NCBI GenBank assembly: GCA_007922305.1
Contig: ML677351.1
Location: 15,349,790 to 15,413,789, forward strand
Length of the DNA: 64,000 nucleotides
Direction of reading: 5' to 3'
Source: Dermatemys mawii
Lineage: Eukaryota > Chordata > Testudines > Dermatemydidae
Below, piece after piece: positions 22,896 through 34,799 of this stretch. The position numbers and the translations under genes were made by a program. A model generated the notes under the pieces. That model did not search any database. It was given only the letters and a program-made list of their open reading frames with translations, and had not been told where the DNA came from. How positions within the stretch are numbered: the stretch's first letter is position 1; each line of letters opens with the position of its first letter.

Positions 22896-23229
22896 ATATT
22901 GTAAGAGATAATTGAAGATGAAGTGACTAGTTCATACATCTGCAATCATAGTCAGACTCTCCCTTGAATGCGCTCCTACATCAGCATCAACTTCCGGGAC
23001 ACCAAAAACAGCTTTACCAATGTAATCCAGGAACTGGCATTTACTGATTGTTAACTTTTAGGCAAGGTTTGGACTGGCAGAGTCCTGAAGTTTGCTGGCA
23101 AGGCAGGTAAGTTGTTGCATCAGGGAACTGATTCACAGTTTAGCAGCAGCAAAGCTCACTTCTGCTGAGGTAGATGGGTAACACAGTGGCTCAGGGCTCT
23201 GGGTATCCTAAGCAAGGCATCACACTGTA
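22896..23229. other. Unassigned stretch next to gypsy copy 2
   Basis: No gene is recognised. It follows the integrase remnant on the minus strand, where a 3' LTR would be expected, but I found no matching LTR on the other side. It may belong to another repeat. Confidence 0.35.
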
Positions 23230-23690
23230 GTACCTTCTAATCAGGCTATCACAAAGTCAGAATAATAATCTAGTCAAGAACATTCATTTGTTTACAGTGG
23301 ATGGAAAAACTATATCTACTTTGCTTGAGGGTATTAAGTTTTCCTGTGCCACCAATATGGGCCCTTTCACTTGACTTGACCTGTACTTTTGGCATATGCA
23401 AAAAGCTTGACAGCTTCCTGAAGTGTCTATGTTCATTTCATGCCAGTATGAAATATCTCTGGCCTTCACTTCATTCCATGTATTCTTCTAAACATATTTT
23501 TCTGTAACACCTTAGGAATCATCACCCAGGTGCCTTTAAACAAAATCCCCTCTAGCATTGAGAACTTCCTCCTTACTTGATAATAGGGGCTGAGAATATG
23601 CTGTTCTGGACATCCTATGCTAACAGGCTTAATTACATTCAGCAGGTCCTCATGCTGAGCAATATGTCTGTCAATCACAGTCCACATTCA
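23230..23690 (-). pseudogene. Integrase N-terminal part, gypsy copy 2
   Basis: The reading at 23687-23466 has LEGILFKGTWVMIPKVL then RRIHG, the approach to the integrase zinc finger. At 23469-23284 it continues as KARDISYWHEM and CICQKYRSSQ, with the second C-x2-C pair intact. A shifted frame near 23230 shows DYYSDF, the first catalytic Asp motif. The remaining core is not seen. Confidence 0.75.
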
Positions 23691-23759
23691 GTCCAAGAAC
23701 AGACAGGGTTTTTTGATCAGACTCACATTCAAAAATGTGCGCTCTGTCAAATGCTCTAG

Positions 23760-25000
23760 CGAGTATATCTGTAATCACCAAATCTCTCCCAGGTTTGTAT
23801 TCAATTTGCAAATCATAGATTTTTAGCTGAAAATTTTTTTTTGTATTTTTTAGGGTGGGATGGGTGAGGAAAGGTATTTTTCAGATCCTTTTCGGCAAGT
23901 GCAAAAAAAAACGGTTTTTGGTTAGTTTCAAACAGAACAGTCCTGCCATAAACAAAAAAAATAAAACTTTTTACACCATTAGACTAGAATCATAGAACCA
24001 TAGGGTTAAAAGGGACCGCAAGGGTCATCTAGTCTATCCCCTGACTAGGCCAAAGCCTCTATCTCTATTTGAGTGTTCTGATACACAGTATCGCTATTTG
24101 AGATGCACAGTTTTTGTTAGCGCCTGTGACACATATGCCACAGTGTTCCTATTTTGTAAGAGGACTGAGCCAATTTGCTCCATGGAGAAGTCTGTGGACA
24201 ACTTAGTTTTGTGCTTATTTTGACAGTACCTAAGGACTGGGACATCTTCATTTAACTCCTTCAGTTTCCCAAACCTTTATTTAGATGTACATCCCATGTC
24301 CATTGGATATCTTTGTATAGTGATGCTCACAGGTTATAAGTCCAGGCGGCTAGATGAGTCACAAATTTCCCAGCACAAATTTCCCAACACAGCTCACCTG
24401 TCCAAGAAATATTTGTACTCCTTTCTTGTCTGGTGGGGCAGGCATGTTGGTGATGGTCTCAGTCTTACCCATAATCTACCTGTACATCTTGCTGTGTTAA
24501 CTTCTCCCCAGTTATGTTATTTCTGTTACATGGAATTTACATTTGTTTGTTTAGCTTTAGCACAGTAGCTGGGGATCTTTCCAAAGCAGCTCAGAGCCTC
24601 TGGTGATGCTTCTCTACTGTTTTTCCACACACCAAAACATCATTTATGTAAAAACCTAAGTACCTTCTATGCCACCAAAAATCTGTTGTACCAAACACAA
24701 CCTAAATGGCAGTCTTCAAAAACAGTGTCTTTCAAAGGGGGGTTGAATGGGCACAAACAGATGCTTTGTTTTTCTAAGGGCACCTGCCAGAACCCTGCTG
24801 AAACACCAAGTGCAGAACCATCAGTCATCTTCCCCACAAATTTCTTGCCATGTAGATTGTGGAAAATGTTCCCTTTTCACATATTGAATTCTTTTGGGTC
24901 TATACAAAAGCGAAGGAGTCTAGTTTTTCTACAATTATCCACTCTGCTGGTTCTTCTACTTGCTGGATGATTCCCAGAGAATTGAGCCCACCCAGCTCCT
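23760..25000 (-). pseudogene. Reverse transcriptase and RNase H remnant, gypsy copy 2
   Basis: Near 24985-24900 the reading IQQVEEPAEWI marks the RT start, and KREHFPQST and SAGFWQVPLEKQS follow. At about 24630-24650 the catalytic box reads YINDVLVCGK, so the first of the two Asp residues is Asn. Then LNKQKCKFHVTEIT and APPDKKGVQIFLG (about 24550-24400) cover the thumb. RNase H remains as ALTKT near 24120 and LQIEYKPGRDLVITDILARA at 23820-23760. A CR1 tail interrupts between them. Not functional. Confidence 0.78.
23985..24050 (-). mobile_element. CR1 LINE 3' end inserted in gypsy copy 2
   Basis: Reads tagaatcatagaaccatagg then aaaagggaccgcaagggtca and tctagtctatcccc, the reverse complement of the CR1 3' end. 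It splits the RNase H region, so it is younger than the gypsy insertion. Confidence 0.82.
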
Positions 25001-25269
25001 CTTTTAGTCTCTGGCTTATGGCTAGGAGAACTTTCCTAGGAGCATGAATTGTGGGATAGTTGCGCTCTTTCAGCTCTACTCCTTATGCTGTTGTGAGCTT
25101 CCCTATCCACTCAAACCTTCCTTAACTGTTTTGGTCTGTTGCTCTTCCAAAGAATGCACTTTCTTTATGAGACCAAGGGTGTGCCATGCTTTTAATCCAA
25201 TAATGGTGGTGTTTTTCACTGGTATTATTGCAAATTTTAATTTTTCCAATTTATTTATTCATACATTTA

Positions 25270-25500
25270 ATTTACATACACCTTTAATGGGGATAAGCTT
25301 ACCACATTAAGCCCTGTGTTTTACCCACTTATCCTCCAATATCTGCAACTTCTTTTTGTTCTAATACCATCATTTCTAGCAACACATTGGCTTATGCACT
25401 AATGTCCAATGTAAAAATAAATCTCCCATTTGCTTTCAGATTGATAGTCCAATCATCTTGCGATGCAATATTTCCTGTTGCTCACGTGAAGAATTCATCT
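25270..25500 (-). pseudogene. Protease remnant, gypsy copy 2
   Basis: The aspartic protease cuts the Gag-Pol polyprotein. The minus strand reads DDWTINLKANGRFIFTLD, then ISA with a stop and NVLLEMM. So the D-T-G-A active site is changed to D-I-S-A and followed by a stop. Downstream VKGVCKLN-type and FAIIPVKNTTIIGLKA readings match the rest of a retropepsin. It continues towards the RT start. Confidence 0.68.
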
Positions 25501-25761
25501 GACTCATCAGTGCTTTCGTCATGTTCTTTGTCCTTCCTGTATATACTCCACTGGTGCTTGCAAACTCTTGCAAACTAATGTAATTCATTACATTTTTTCA
25601 TCTCTTCCCATATAGCAGCCATTGCTTTGGTTTGCATTGGTTGCCACAGCAAGTGCAGCTTCATGTGCTGTTTTTGCTGGATTTCAGCTTTAAGTTTTGC
25701 ATGCCTTTCTCCCTCAGGTCTCTTGTCTTGAAGTATTTTCGATTCTCTATAGTGTCTAGAG

Positions 25762-25984
25762 CAATGGTCTTCAAAGTGTGGTGTGTGAGACTCTGATGCC
25801 ACCGCCAATCCTGCCCGGGAGACCGCCGAAGAGACAAGTGGTCTATTTTTGTCCCGTCAAAATGCTGCCGCAGAAAGCAGAAGCTTTCAATTCGGAGGCA
25901 TTTTGGCGGACTTACCCCGGGGGGCCGTGAGTGGATGCTGGACCACTGAAAGGGGCCGCAGCTGGAAATCTTTGAAGAACGCTG
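25762..25984. mobile_element. Short hAT element inserted in gypsy gag
   Basis: The left end caatggtcttcaaag pairs with the right end ctttgaagaacgctg as terminal inverted repeats. Flanks gtctagag (25754-25761) and gcctagag (25985-25992) are an 8-bp duplication with one mismatch. It is 223 bp with no transposase, and it interrupts the Gag reading of gypsy copy 2. Confidence 0.88.
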
Positions 25985-26093
25985 GCCTAGAGCACTGTCC
26001 ACTCTTCATAAGCTTTATTCTGGACTGGGTGATTTCCTTTACTTGGAAAATTCTAATTGCCCTATTGAGGGTTAATTCTAGGGGTCTCAGTAT

Positions 26094-26112
26094 TCTCTCT
26101 CTCTCTCTCTCT
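26094..26112. repeat. CT/GA microsatellite inside gypsy gag
   Basis: About nine CT dinucleotides. Read on the minus strand in the Gag frame it gives alternating Arg-Glu, next to a position where Gag normally has an R-E-R segment. Confidence 0.9.
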
Positions 26113-26647
26113 GTTTTTTGTGCAGATCACAATCTGGTCTCTTGCCAGGGACTAAGTTAAACGCCCACAACGGTAAGATTGGTTCTTACAGTTTTAGATC
26201 AGTCACAAATCGTGCTATGGTTTCACCTTCTTGTTGTGTTGTGTTTAAAAACAACTCTCTCAGATTTAATTTTTCTGTGAAGTGCAGTATTCCTCAAATT
26301 TCTTTAATACACTTTCATAGTTAGCCTCCTCTGCCCGATTTTACTGAAAAATACTAAACATCAAAGAAACAGCTACTGTCAGAAATAAAGCTACCTTCCT
26401 GTCTTCTTTTTTTGCTGGCACCTGCTGCTTGAAGATTGAAAGTGAAGCACTGTTTAAACATTCTTAAGTTGTTTTCCATGTTTCCAGGGCTTCAACTCCG
26501 CTGGGCCTTTTAACTGCTCCATTCTTCCACACAGATTCTTTTCTTAGTTCCTTTTTATTCCCCTTTAAGTTCCTTTTTATACCAGGGGGGATTCAGTGAT
26601 CACTCAGCACTGAGGGAGCTTTCAGGGTAACTGTTTTATCCTGTATG

Positions 26648-26830
26648 CAGTGTTTTTGTAGTCATGTTGGTCCCAAGACATTAGAGAGACCATGTGTGTG
26701 AGGTAATACCTTTTATTGGACCAACTTCTGCTGGTGAGAGAGACCAGCTATCGAGCTTACACAGAGCTCTTCTTCAACCCTGGGAAATGGACTAAGAGTG
26801 CCACAGATATACTAAACAATCTATTTCGTC
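26648..26830 (-). mobile_element. Penelope-like element 3' tail fragment
   Basis: Reads ttggtcccaagacatta, taccttttattggaccaact, tctgctggtgagagagacc and agagctcttcttcaacc, the reverse complement of the plus-strand tail at 31209-31383. It lies directly upstream of the gypsy copy 2 gag start. Confidence 0.6.
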
Positions 26831-27619
26831 TTGTCGTTAACACATATTTCAAGGGATCACTGGATTCAGCTGCTGACATGTAACAATAAGAGCTTCAAAG
26901 CGCCCCATAGTGACACTCTGTCTGGGAGGCTCAGCTCTTAAAGGAGTAGTCCAGAATATGACAGCTATCACTTAATATTTGGACTACATTGTTGAATTTC
27001 CATCTTCTGTGGGATAGAATGAAAGTGACCTGACAACATCTGCTTAAGAACCCGATAATAGTGGCCCCTCTGTGACCCTGAGAAGATCCATACACTAAAG
27101 AGTCTATAAACAATTTTTTTAAAAATTAGGCCTAACCAAGACACCGCTAAAAAGCAAAATGAAGTGCTTGGGTGTTGTGGAGGAACTTCAGTGTTTTAAT
27201 GTCATATTAAAGTTTCATAGGACCAGTTCTGTCCTTGCATTTGTGGTTCCAGATGACTTTACAGGGAATTGGAGGGCAGAATGAGGCTCATCGTTTTTGA
27301 ATATTGCAGTGTTACTCCCGAAAGTCTTCAGTGTGACTGACTGAAGTATTACAACAGATATGGATACTTGCATCTTTTTTCTTAGGCTATTTTTTTATAT
27401 TATTTGCTAAGCTCCAACAGTGCATTTGGCATTCCATGTGATATTGAGGAAGAGAGTCCCTGCTCTGAGAGTTTTACAGCTTATGGGCCAAGTTCTGACA
27501 TTCCTAGTTATGTTGAAATTTACCACGTGAGTAGACTCTGACGTAAGGAACTAATTGACATGAATAAGGGTAGCAGAATGAGACTCTGAAGACATGGACG
27601 ACAAAAGTACTAGGAGACG
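26831..27619. other. No gene seen
   Basis: Intron, possibly with decayed repeat near 27400-27500 (gagagtccctgctctgagag resembles a SINE/LINE tail). Nothing firm. Confidence 0.4.
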
Positions 27620-27839
27620 AAGAGGAAGATACTACCTGAGATCGTTTTTAATGTAAGCCACTAGCCATCACCTTCAGCCCCCAACTAAAACCTTTCCAGT
27701 GCATCATCAGAGATCTACAACCCATCCTGAAGGACGATCCCTCACTCTCACAGATCTTGTGAGACAGACCAGTCCTCGCTTACAGACAACCCCCCCAACT
27801 TGAAGCAAATATTCACCATCAACCACACACCAAAAGCAC

Positions 27840-28250
27840 GAACCCAGAAACTTATCCTTGCAACAAAGCCCGGTGCCAGCTCTGTCCACATATCTATTTA
27901 AGTGACACCATTATAGGACCTAATCACATCAGCCACGCCAGAAGGGGCTCATTCACCTGCACATCTACCAATGTGATATATGCCATCATGTGCCAGCAAT
28001 GCCCCTCTGCCATGTACATTGGCCAAACCGGACAATGTCTATGCAAAAGAATAAATGGACACAAATCTGACATCAGGAATCATAACATTCAAAAACTGAT
28101 AGGAGAACACTTCAGTCTTCCTGATCACTTACTAACAGACTTAAGAGTGGCAGTTCAACAAAAGAAATTCAAAAAAACAGCCTCCAATGAGAAATTGCTG
28201 AACTGGAATTAATTTGCAAATTGGATACAATTAAATTAGGCTTGAATAAA
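27840..28250 (+). pseudogene. GIY-YIG endonuclease domain of a Penelope-like element
   Basis: GIY-YIG endonucleases nick target DNA; in Penelope-like elements the domain is fused behind the reverse transcriptase. Here 27869-27890 gives a C-x2-C motif (RCQLCPH), and the open frame from 27973 gives NVIYAIMCQQCP, then AMYIGQTGQ (the YIG half), then KRINGHKSDIR with the conserved Arg and His. GEHFSLPDH carries the conserved Glu, and an Asn-Glu-Lys near the end fits the final motif. Stops occur upstream and the end is altered after KKFKK, so the copy is broken, but this domain alone is open for about 79 codons. Confidence 0.82.
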
Positions 28251-28463
28251 GACTGGGAGTAACTGGGTCATTACACAAACTGCAATCTATTTCCCATGTT
28301 TGCAATCTATTTCCCCATGTTAAGTATCCCCCTACTGTTACTCACACCTTCTTGTCAACTGCTTGAAATGGGTCATCCTGATTATCCCTAAAAAAGTTTT
28401 TTTCTCCTGCCGATAAAAGCTCACCTTAATTGATTAAGCCATTTAGATATCTATGTATATCGA

Positions 28464-28483
28464 GATAGATAGATAGATAGATA
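28464..28483. repeat. GATA tetranucleotide microsatellite
   Basis: Five copies of the GATA unit, inside the 3' part of the Penelope-like element. Confidence 0.92.
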
Positions 28484-28640
28484 TCTTCCTACTCTATGGT
28501 CCACTCCATGCATCTGATGAAGTGAGTTCTAACCCATGAAAGCTTATGCCAAAATAAATTGGTTAGTCTCTAAGGTGTCACAAATACTCCTTGTTCTTTT
28601 TGTGGATACAGATTAACACAGCTACTACTCTGAAACCTGT

Positions 28641-31208
28641 CAGCATTTTTATTGAGTTGGGTTTGCTTTAAGGCTTCAAAATTGGGTTTTCAACAAGGAC
28701 TTAAATGAGGAGAAGGATGCCTGGTACACTAGAACAGAAAAATAGGTCCAGGGATAAGGACCAGCATGGAAGAAGGCACAAAGGAAAGGGAATATGAAAG
28801 GAGAGGTGAAGTGAGATTTACTGGCAGAGTGAAGAGCCATGTGGTTAAAAATGAGAACAGAGATGGAGGCATCATTAGGGTTGTATGGTCTTAAAGATAA
28901 GAATAAGAAGTTTGACGTCGAACTACATTTCAGCATAGTATAGAAAAATGCAAAACTAAGCATTAAGCCTGCTCAGATTGTTTAGGAAAAAAAGTGGTGA
29001 TCACATCCAGTTTCACATCCAGCTTTTAAAAGTTTCAGTTTGAAATTTTGTTTACCTGAAATTAATTTAATGTGCTTATCTAACGTCAAGAAAGGATATT
29101 TTGGGCAAGCAGCATAATCTCAGAATTTATTGATGACTTAAAAACTTGTCTCAGCTTTTACTTTAGATAGTTTTCTTCATAAATTGTCATTTCTCCCCTT
29201 CAGGGAGTAGGGTTCTTAAAGAGCCACAGGTAACCCAAACTCAGCAACTAACGATGTTCACCCAAACAGTTCACAGGAGAATGATTTGGTAAGGAACAAG
29301 TTGTGTTTTACATGATTAAAGACATAATAGCTGAAAACAAGAGATTAAAATGCTAGCAACAAAAAAAGGGGCAGGGAGCAATGAAGCTACTGTATTAGTA
29401 CAGGATATTGTTTTTCCAAGAGACTATATGGAATTGTTGCACATAACTGTAAAAAGAGTCTCAGAGTTACAGCTGATACAATAAGCAAGCAGTAGCTTTT
29501 TAATCTTCAACACAAAGAGGTACTCTTATTTTCAAGAGTGACTCAAGACTAAGCCATATTTTTTGCCACATTTTAAATCCAATCCATTGCAGCCACAGTG
29601 GGGCAGTCAAAGACAACATATAATATCTGCTTTCAGAATGCTTCCACAGTCCACAGTGAGGTAGATCAACTATGTTAGATAACAAGGGCAAAATCACGCA
29701 GTGCTTACTCAGCCAAAACTCCTGTTGAAGCCAATGGGAGTTTTACCTGAGTAAATACTGAGTGAAGACTGTGATAGCTGACGCACATTTATCAGAATCA
29801 TACAAATCTTGGTCTGTTGTATTTTTAAAATTGGACGGTCAGCCCCAGTGCTGTAATATTCCTGCAGCATTCTGTTAAAGGGAAAACTCAGTAAACATAT
29901 CCTAATCACTACACATCTAATTATAATCTGCAAGTCACCCCAAAAGGTAATGTCTCAATTGTAATAAACAGGAATCATTTAAAGCTGGTTAAGGAGCTGC
30001 TATTGTGACAGTATGCCATACAGTAGGACTGAAAGAATCAGTTTTACCAGTTGAAATGATTGGAAATTGGATCAGAGACAGAAAAGCTTATATATAAGAT
30101 TCCTGAGGGCTTTTGATTAAAAAAGAAAGGGAGAAAGAAATCAAAGAAACAAATTGGCTTTCATTCTTGCAAACAAAACTACTCACAAAAGTAAACAGAA
30201 CATCAGGTATATATAATTGTTTCTTTTTATTATGCCTACCCTTCTGATTTACAGCGAGATACAACTCCCATTAAGTGAGTGGAAAGACTCCTTATTGATT
30301 TCAATCAAAATTGGGCGGGGCCCATAAGCTGGACAGTTCTGCTCCCTAATAAGTCACAGAATTTTGACATTAACATAAACAACAGCAAATCAAGTCTAGC
30401 ATATGCATATCTCCTATATGCCAACAAAAATTTCTTCTTCAATTATTTAACTTAAAAACTGATACTCTGATATCAAATTATATATATTAAAAAACTGCCC
30501 TGAAAGAGGCATAATGCAGGATGAGTATAAAAGTCCTAGAATTAGCACCTGTCAGAACAGAAAAATTCAGAGGCGTATAGAAGTAGTACACATATTGGGA
30601 GTCATCTTGCTCCCATTGAAATCAATGACAAACCTAACACGTACTTCAATGAAAGCATGGTTAGGTTTTCTAGCTCAGGAAAAATAATGTATATGCTGTA
30701 TATTATAATGCAGTCCTGCCCCTTATTCTGTTTACCTGGGCCTCTTGTTGATCTGTGAGATTCTTTTATGTAAAGAATAGGAGGCAAACATGGAAAATCA
30801 CTAGGAGAAATTTTTTTAAATTTGAGAGCTTTTCCATGAATAGCATATCCTAAGCCCTTCTGAACTGTCTGATATTCTCCAAGGAAGCATGTGATTTCAC
30901 TTTCTAGTATTCAGCCAAAAAGTGACTTGATATTATGTATAGCAGTGAAATTAAAGTTGTGTCTTTCAAAGAGTAAATGCAGAACCTAAAAGTACCACCA
31001 AAAGGCAAATGCACAATCTAGTCCTTGTAATTGTATAAAGTAAATGGAAAATGCACAGCCTGAATTCAGCCAACTTCAGATACTTCCACCAGATATAGAA
31101 GACAGTACCATTTGCCTTCCTCTCCTTTTTGTAAGCATAAATGCCATAAATCCAATGTCTTTATTCAGTCCACCTTGAATGGTACCTTGAAATATGCTAC
31201 TTAATTCT
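28641..31208. other. Plain intron with one small inverted repeat
   Basis: No gene. At 29705-29754 the arms ttactcagccaaaactcc and gggagttttacctgagtaa form an imperfect inverted repeat of a type common in reptile introns. The remainder is AT-rich without recognised repeats. Confidence 0.5.
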
Positions 31209-31383
31209 AAACAATCTGTTGCACCTTGTATTTAGCTGTGACACTCTGAGTAAGTTTCTCAGACCTGAAGAAGAGTCCCGTGTAAGCTCTTTCACCAAGA
31301 GAAGTTGGGCCAATAAAAGATATAACTTCACCAACCTTATCCATCTAATATCCTGGGACTGAACCAGCTACAACACCACTATT
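31209..31383 (+). mobile_element. Penelope-like element 3' tail fragment
   Basis: Contains gcaccttgtatttagctgtg, acctgaagaagagtcccgtg, gttgggccaataaaagatat and atatcctgggactg. It is the same tail family as the minus copies at 22.7 and 26.7 kb. Confidence 0.6.
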
Positions 31384-34300
31384 TTTGGTGATCTTTCACC
31401 TTGACTTTGATCCTTCTTCAAAAAATAAGAAAGAACACCATCCCCTCAAAATAAACAACAAACGCCATCCCTGAAAAGCTTCCTGGTCCCCAATACATAT
31501 TATGGCACATCTCCCACTCTAGCAAGAGAAATATGATCATGGTGTGTCTTTCAGTGCTATCAGGCTTTTTTCTCTCTTCCTTCACTATATTTCTGATCTG
31601 ATCTTCAGCTGGTCCTGTATATAGTGATAAATTCACTGCAAGCTGAACACACACAGGAACAGCACAGATGGGCCCAGTGCTATCAGAAGAGCATTTCCAG
31701 GGGCACAATATGCAATTCTTTCCAAGACTCTGTTTCTAGAAACTTACAAACAAACAGCAGGAAAATTTTGAATATGTCCCCATCCTGTTATGGCTTGATG
31801 CCTTTGAAGAATTCATTCTTCTCTGCCAATCACAATTATAATGGACTCTCTGGAATTCCTTTCCATGTACTTCAGTATGTAATGTAATGGGAATTCCATT
31901 CTAGTGTGAAATAGGTTAATCTTTAATTATGAAGTGTTTAAAAACATTCAGCAAAGTCAATTATTTAAAAATTTCCAATCTAAAAATTTATATGGAAACA
32001 TGGGGAAAAGATACTTTTCACAAAAAATATTTGCTTTTAAGTTCATAAACTGGACTGTTGCAACAACAGAATAAAAAAAATATTCAAGGTCTTGTTTTCT
32101 TCAACAAGTTCAGCGATATAATAGTTTGGAGTTGAATTCTTTGGATCACTGGAGCTGAATGGTACTCGTGTTCTCTCTGAATCACTCACCCAGTCTGACT
32201 TCTACAATATGCAGTAAACAGCGTTAACTTCTTAACCTGTTTTCAAAAGTAACTAGTGATTTTGAATGAAAAAAATCATATTGGGTAAAAACTACATTCT
32301 CTTTGATGATTTCTGGAGGTTGTCATATGTGCTCTGTATATTGAAGTGTTACTATCTCAAAGTAACTAGTTAGTGTCAGTTCACTTGGTATTTAATACAA
32401 CAATGCTGATCCTATGGAATTGACTTTAAACTCATCTAGAGTATGTCATAACCAGTGAAGTCTACTTTCACATGTGTTTCAATTTAATATATTTACAAGG
32501 TAAAAATATTTTCTGGTACATTATATCTTAGCTGATTTTTTGAATATTAATATAATAAATAATAAGAAGGCTTGGAGGGATTAGGTTTCTAATCAGTCAA
32601 TGCTGGTAAACATTACTTTAACAACACACACAAAAACTGACAAAAAATTTCCATCAATAATAATCAAAATTTAAAGAAAGGCAAAGAGAGAGAAATGCTG
32701 CTTGAGAACTTATTAGAGTTTGATTTGAGGATATTTAGATTGTATACTTTGCCATATGTTGACCTGCACCATAATTTCACACAACTGTGCAAATTCAAAT
32801 AGATAAAAACTGAAAAAAGGCGTAAAAATAAACCAATCTAATATCCATCAAAATTACAAAAAAACCCACCCTGAATTCTGCAAAGTCTAATAATAAGTAA
32901 ACTATCACACACAATGAAACTATATTTAATGTAGACATTGTACTAGCCTTTCAAAACTGCCATGTACAATAAAGTCCATTCACAAGATTAGCAATAAAAA
33001 CAAAAGCTTTGGTATTACTGTAATATTCCTATACTTTTAAACTCAAGCATGGATATTATAGTATTAGATACTGCTAGATATCTATAAATAGGTTTATATT
33101 CTGCATGTTTGCCACAGCTCCCTAATTATAGTCTTGCAATATGGTGATTTTGATTAATAAATTAAAAGTAAACAATTATGAATGCATGCAATCAAGCTTC
33201 ATATGTGTGACAAAAACAGACCTGCATGAAATTAGATTGAAAATTCAGATAATTATTAAAGTGTTTTGAGAGGCTCTTAGGTAATATTAGGTATTAATGG
33301 CAGAATGCAACAACAATTCATGGAGAATAGGTAACTGCCATGTGCTTGTTTTATTGAAGGCCATGCTTTCAAAAACTATCTTGAAATGTTGACTGGTAGA
33401 TGTTGGAAACTAACATTTCAAAAGTGACTAGATTCAACTGAAGAAAATGGGACTTAGGCCCCTTAATCACATGGGGTGTTTTAAATTTTTTTCCCCAGTG
33501 CCATATACACAGTCTTAATTTCATTGATTTTACTTCAGAAATAATATTCAAGCACATCAGTTTAATATATCTATGACTGTGAAGTTATTTAAGGATTTCT
33601 TAGATGCTAGCAAAGGCTATTTGTTTAGGCTCAGATCCAGTGAGTGCCATACCTTTCACATAAGCCAATCTCAATAACGATCAGGAGATCTTAAGGTTTG
33701 GGAAGAAATTTCTATGAAAAATGGATAGTTTGATGTCATGATCTCCCTGGACAAGTTTCCAGTTATGGATCACAAGAGAAGTTCACTTCTAAAAATGACT
33801 TACTAGCAGTTGCACTAGTTAATTACACAACACTATCCCAGACAATATTTTGACAAATCTAATGAATAACCATTATATCTCTAAACAGTTTATACCACAT
33901 ATGATGCAGTTAAAATATATTTTTAAAGTTCCCTGTATGCAGTGGAAGGTATTACCAAATTCCTGCAAGGAAAGTGACCCTGTCCATGTATCTCAGAGTT
34001 CTTAATTGGGGAATCAAGTGATTAGGAGAAACAGGAAACTGTATTTCTGAATATATAATAAAGGCACTTATTTAAATTACACCTTCTGAACTGTACATTG
34101 TCTGGGAAGGATAGTTTATATTTTGTTAGATTTTTCATAAAAGCAACTTAGAGAGGAAATAGAAATGTATACCAGGCTATTAGATACATGAGTATAATAT
34201 ACTGTCATAGGTGGCCTCATTTTAGAAGATGGCAGGTTGAGAAATACATAACTTGCCCATGATTTCTTTTTTTTTCCCTCTTACTAAATAATGTTCTCTC

Positions 34301-34737
34301 TCCATTCCTATGTTTTCCCTTGTAGCTATACTCCTCTTACCTTCCCCATCATCAATCTTCTCACTCCCTGATGTATCCTTACATAGAAATAAAGTGACTG
34401 AGTTACATACAGCACCATTACATAAGAGAAAGAATTACGCCTTTGAGACTTGCTCCACAGGTTTTCCTCTTCAGTATAGGTAGTACAGTTTGCCACTTCT
34501 CTGTGGCTCTGACGGGTGCAAACACCCTCTCATACATAAGAGAAACTGGCACACCTCCAGTCTGTTAAACAAATCATCCCCTCCATCCTGAAGCTGAGGA
34601 ATAGAGGAGTTGGTGCCATAATGACTGATAACTTCATATTAGTTGATTTAACTATAATCTAGAAGGCATTTTTTAAAATGTAGATACAAAACAAAATACA
34701 TGGTTAAGATAAACCTTGACACACTGTTAAACATGAT
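31384..34737. other. Long AT-rich intron without a gene
   Basis: No exon or well-preserved repeat. About 33366-33470 (tttcaaaagtgactagattc and gggacttaggcccc) is the recurring old repeat type of 17.8 and 20.6 kb. The open frames here are short and show no domains. Confidence 0.5.
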
Positions 34738-34799
34738 CTTTGTCTACACTGTATGCTAAATTATATCTAGCACTCTGTCCCTTCCCAGTGTAGACAAGG
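34738..34799. repeat. 62-bp solo inverted-repeat element
   Basis: Ends ctttgtctacact and agtgtagacaagg are reverse complements save one base, with a short AT-rich middle. It looks like a small terminal-inverted-repeat element collapsed to its ends. Confidence 0.6.

Larger units (their letters stand above)
23230..26515 (-). mobile_element. Decayed Ty3/gypsy retrotransposon (copy 2)
   Basis: On the minus strand, going from 26515 to 23230, the order is Gag start, capsid, zinc knuckle, protease, RT, RNase H and integrase. This is the full gag-pol order of a Ty3/gypsy element in a compact 3.3 kb. It carries a hAT insertion at 25762-25984 and a CR1 tail at 23985-24050. Stops and frameshifts are frequent, and the integrase core is cut after its first motif. 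No LTRs were found at either end. It lies in the same direction as EPHA6 and opposite to copy 1. Confidence 0.8.
25560..26515 (-). pseudogene. Gag remnant, gypsy copy 2
   Basis: A likely start codon at about 26504 gives MEQLKGPAELKPWKHG. Then ANYESVLKKFEEYC (26330-26290), FVTDLKT, and ELTLNRAIRIFQVKEIT near 26080-26040 follow the capsid pattern of gypsy Gag. Near 25660-25560 the zinc knuckle is seen as CCGNQCKPKQWLLYGKR, then after a frame change KKCNELH and FARVC. A hAT element at 25762-25984 and a CT microsatellite interrupt it. It is non-functional. Confidence 0.75.
27620..28640 (+). mobile_element. Penelope-like retroelement, 5' truncated
   Basis: Ends with the common tail gcatctgatgaagtgagttc, cccatgaaagcttatgcc and agattaacacagctacta, and includes a GIY-YIG endonuclease region upstream. 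The reverse transcriptase of the family lies further 5' and is mostly absent. Around 27700-27800 the reading DLQPILKDDPSLSQIL and AYRQPPNLKQIF matches the linker before the endonuclease. A GATA microsatellite lies at 28464-28483. Confidence 0.82.
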
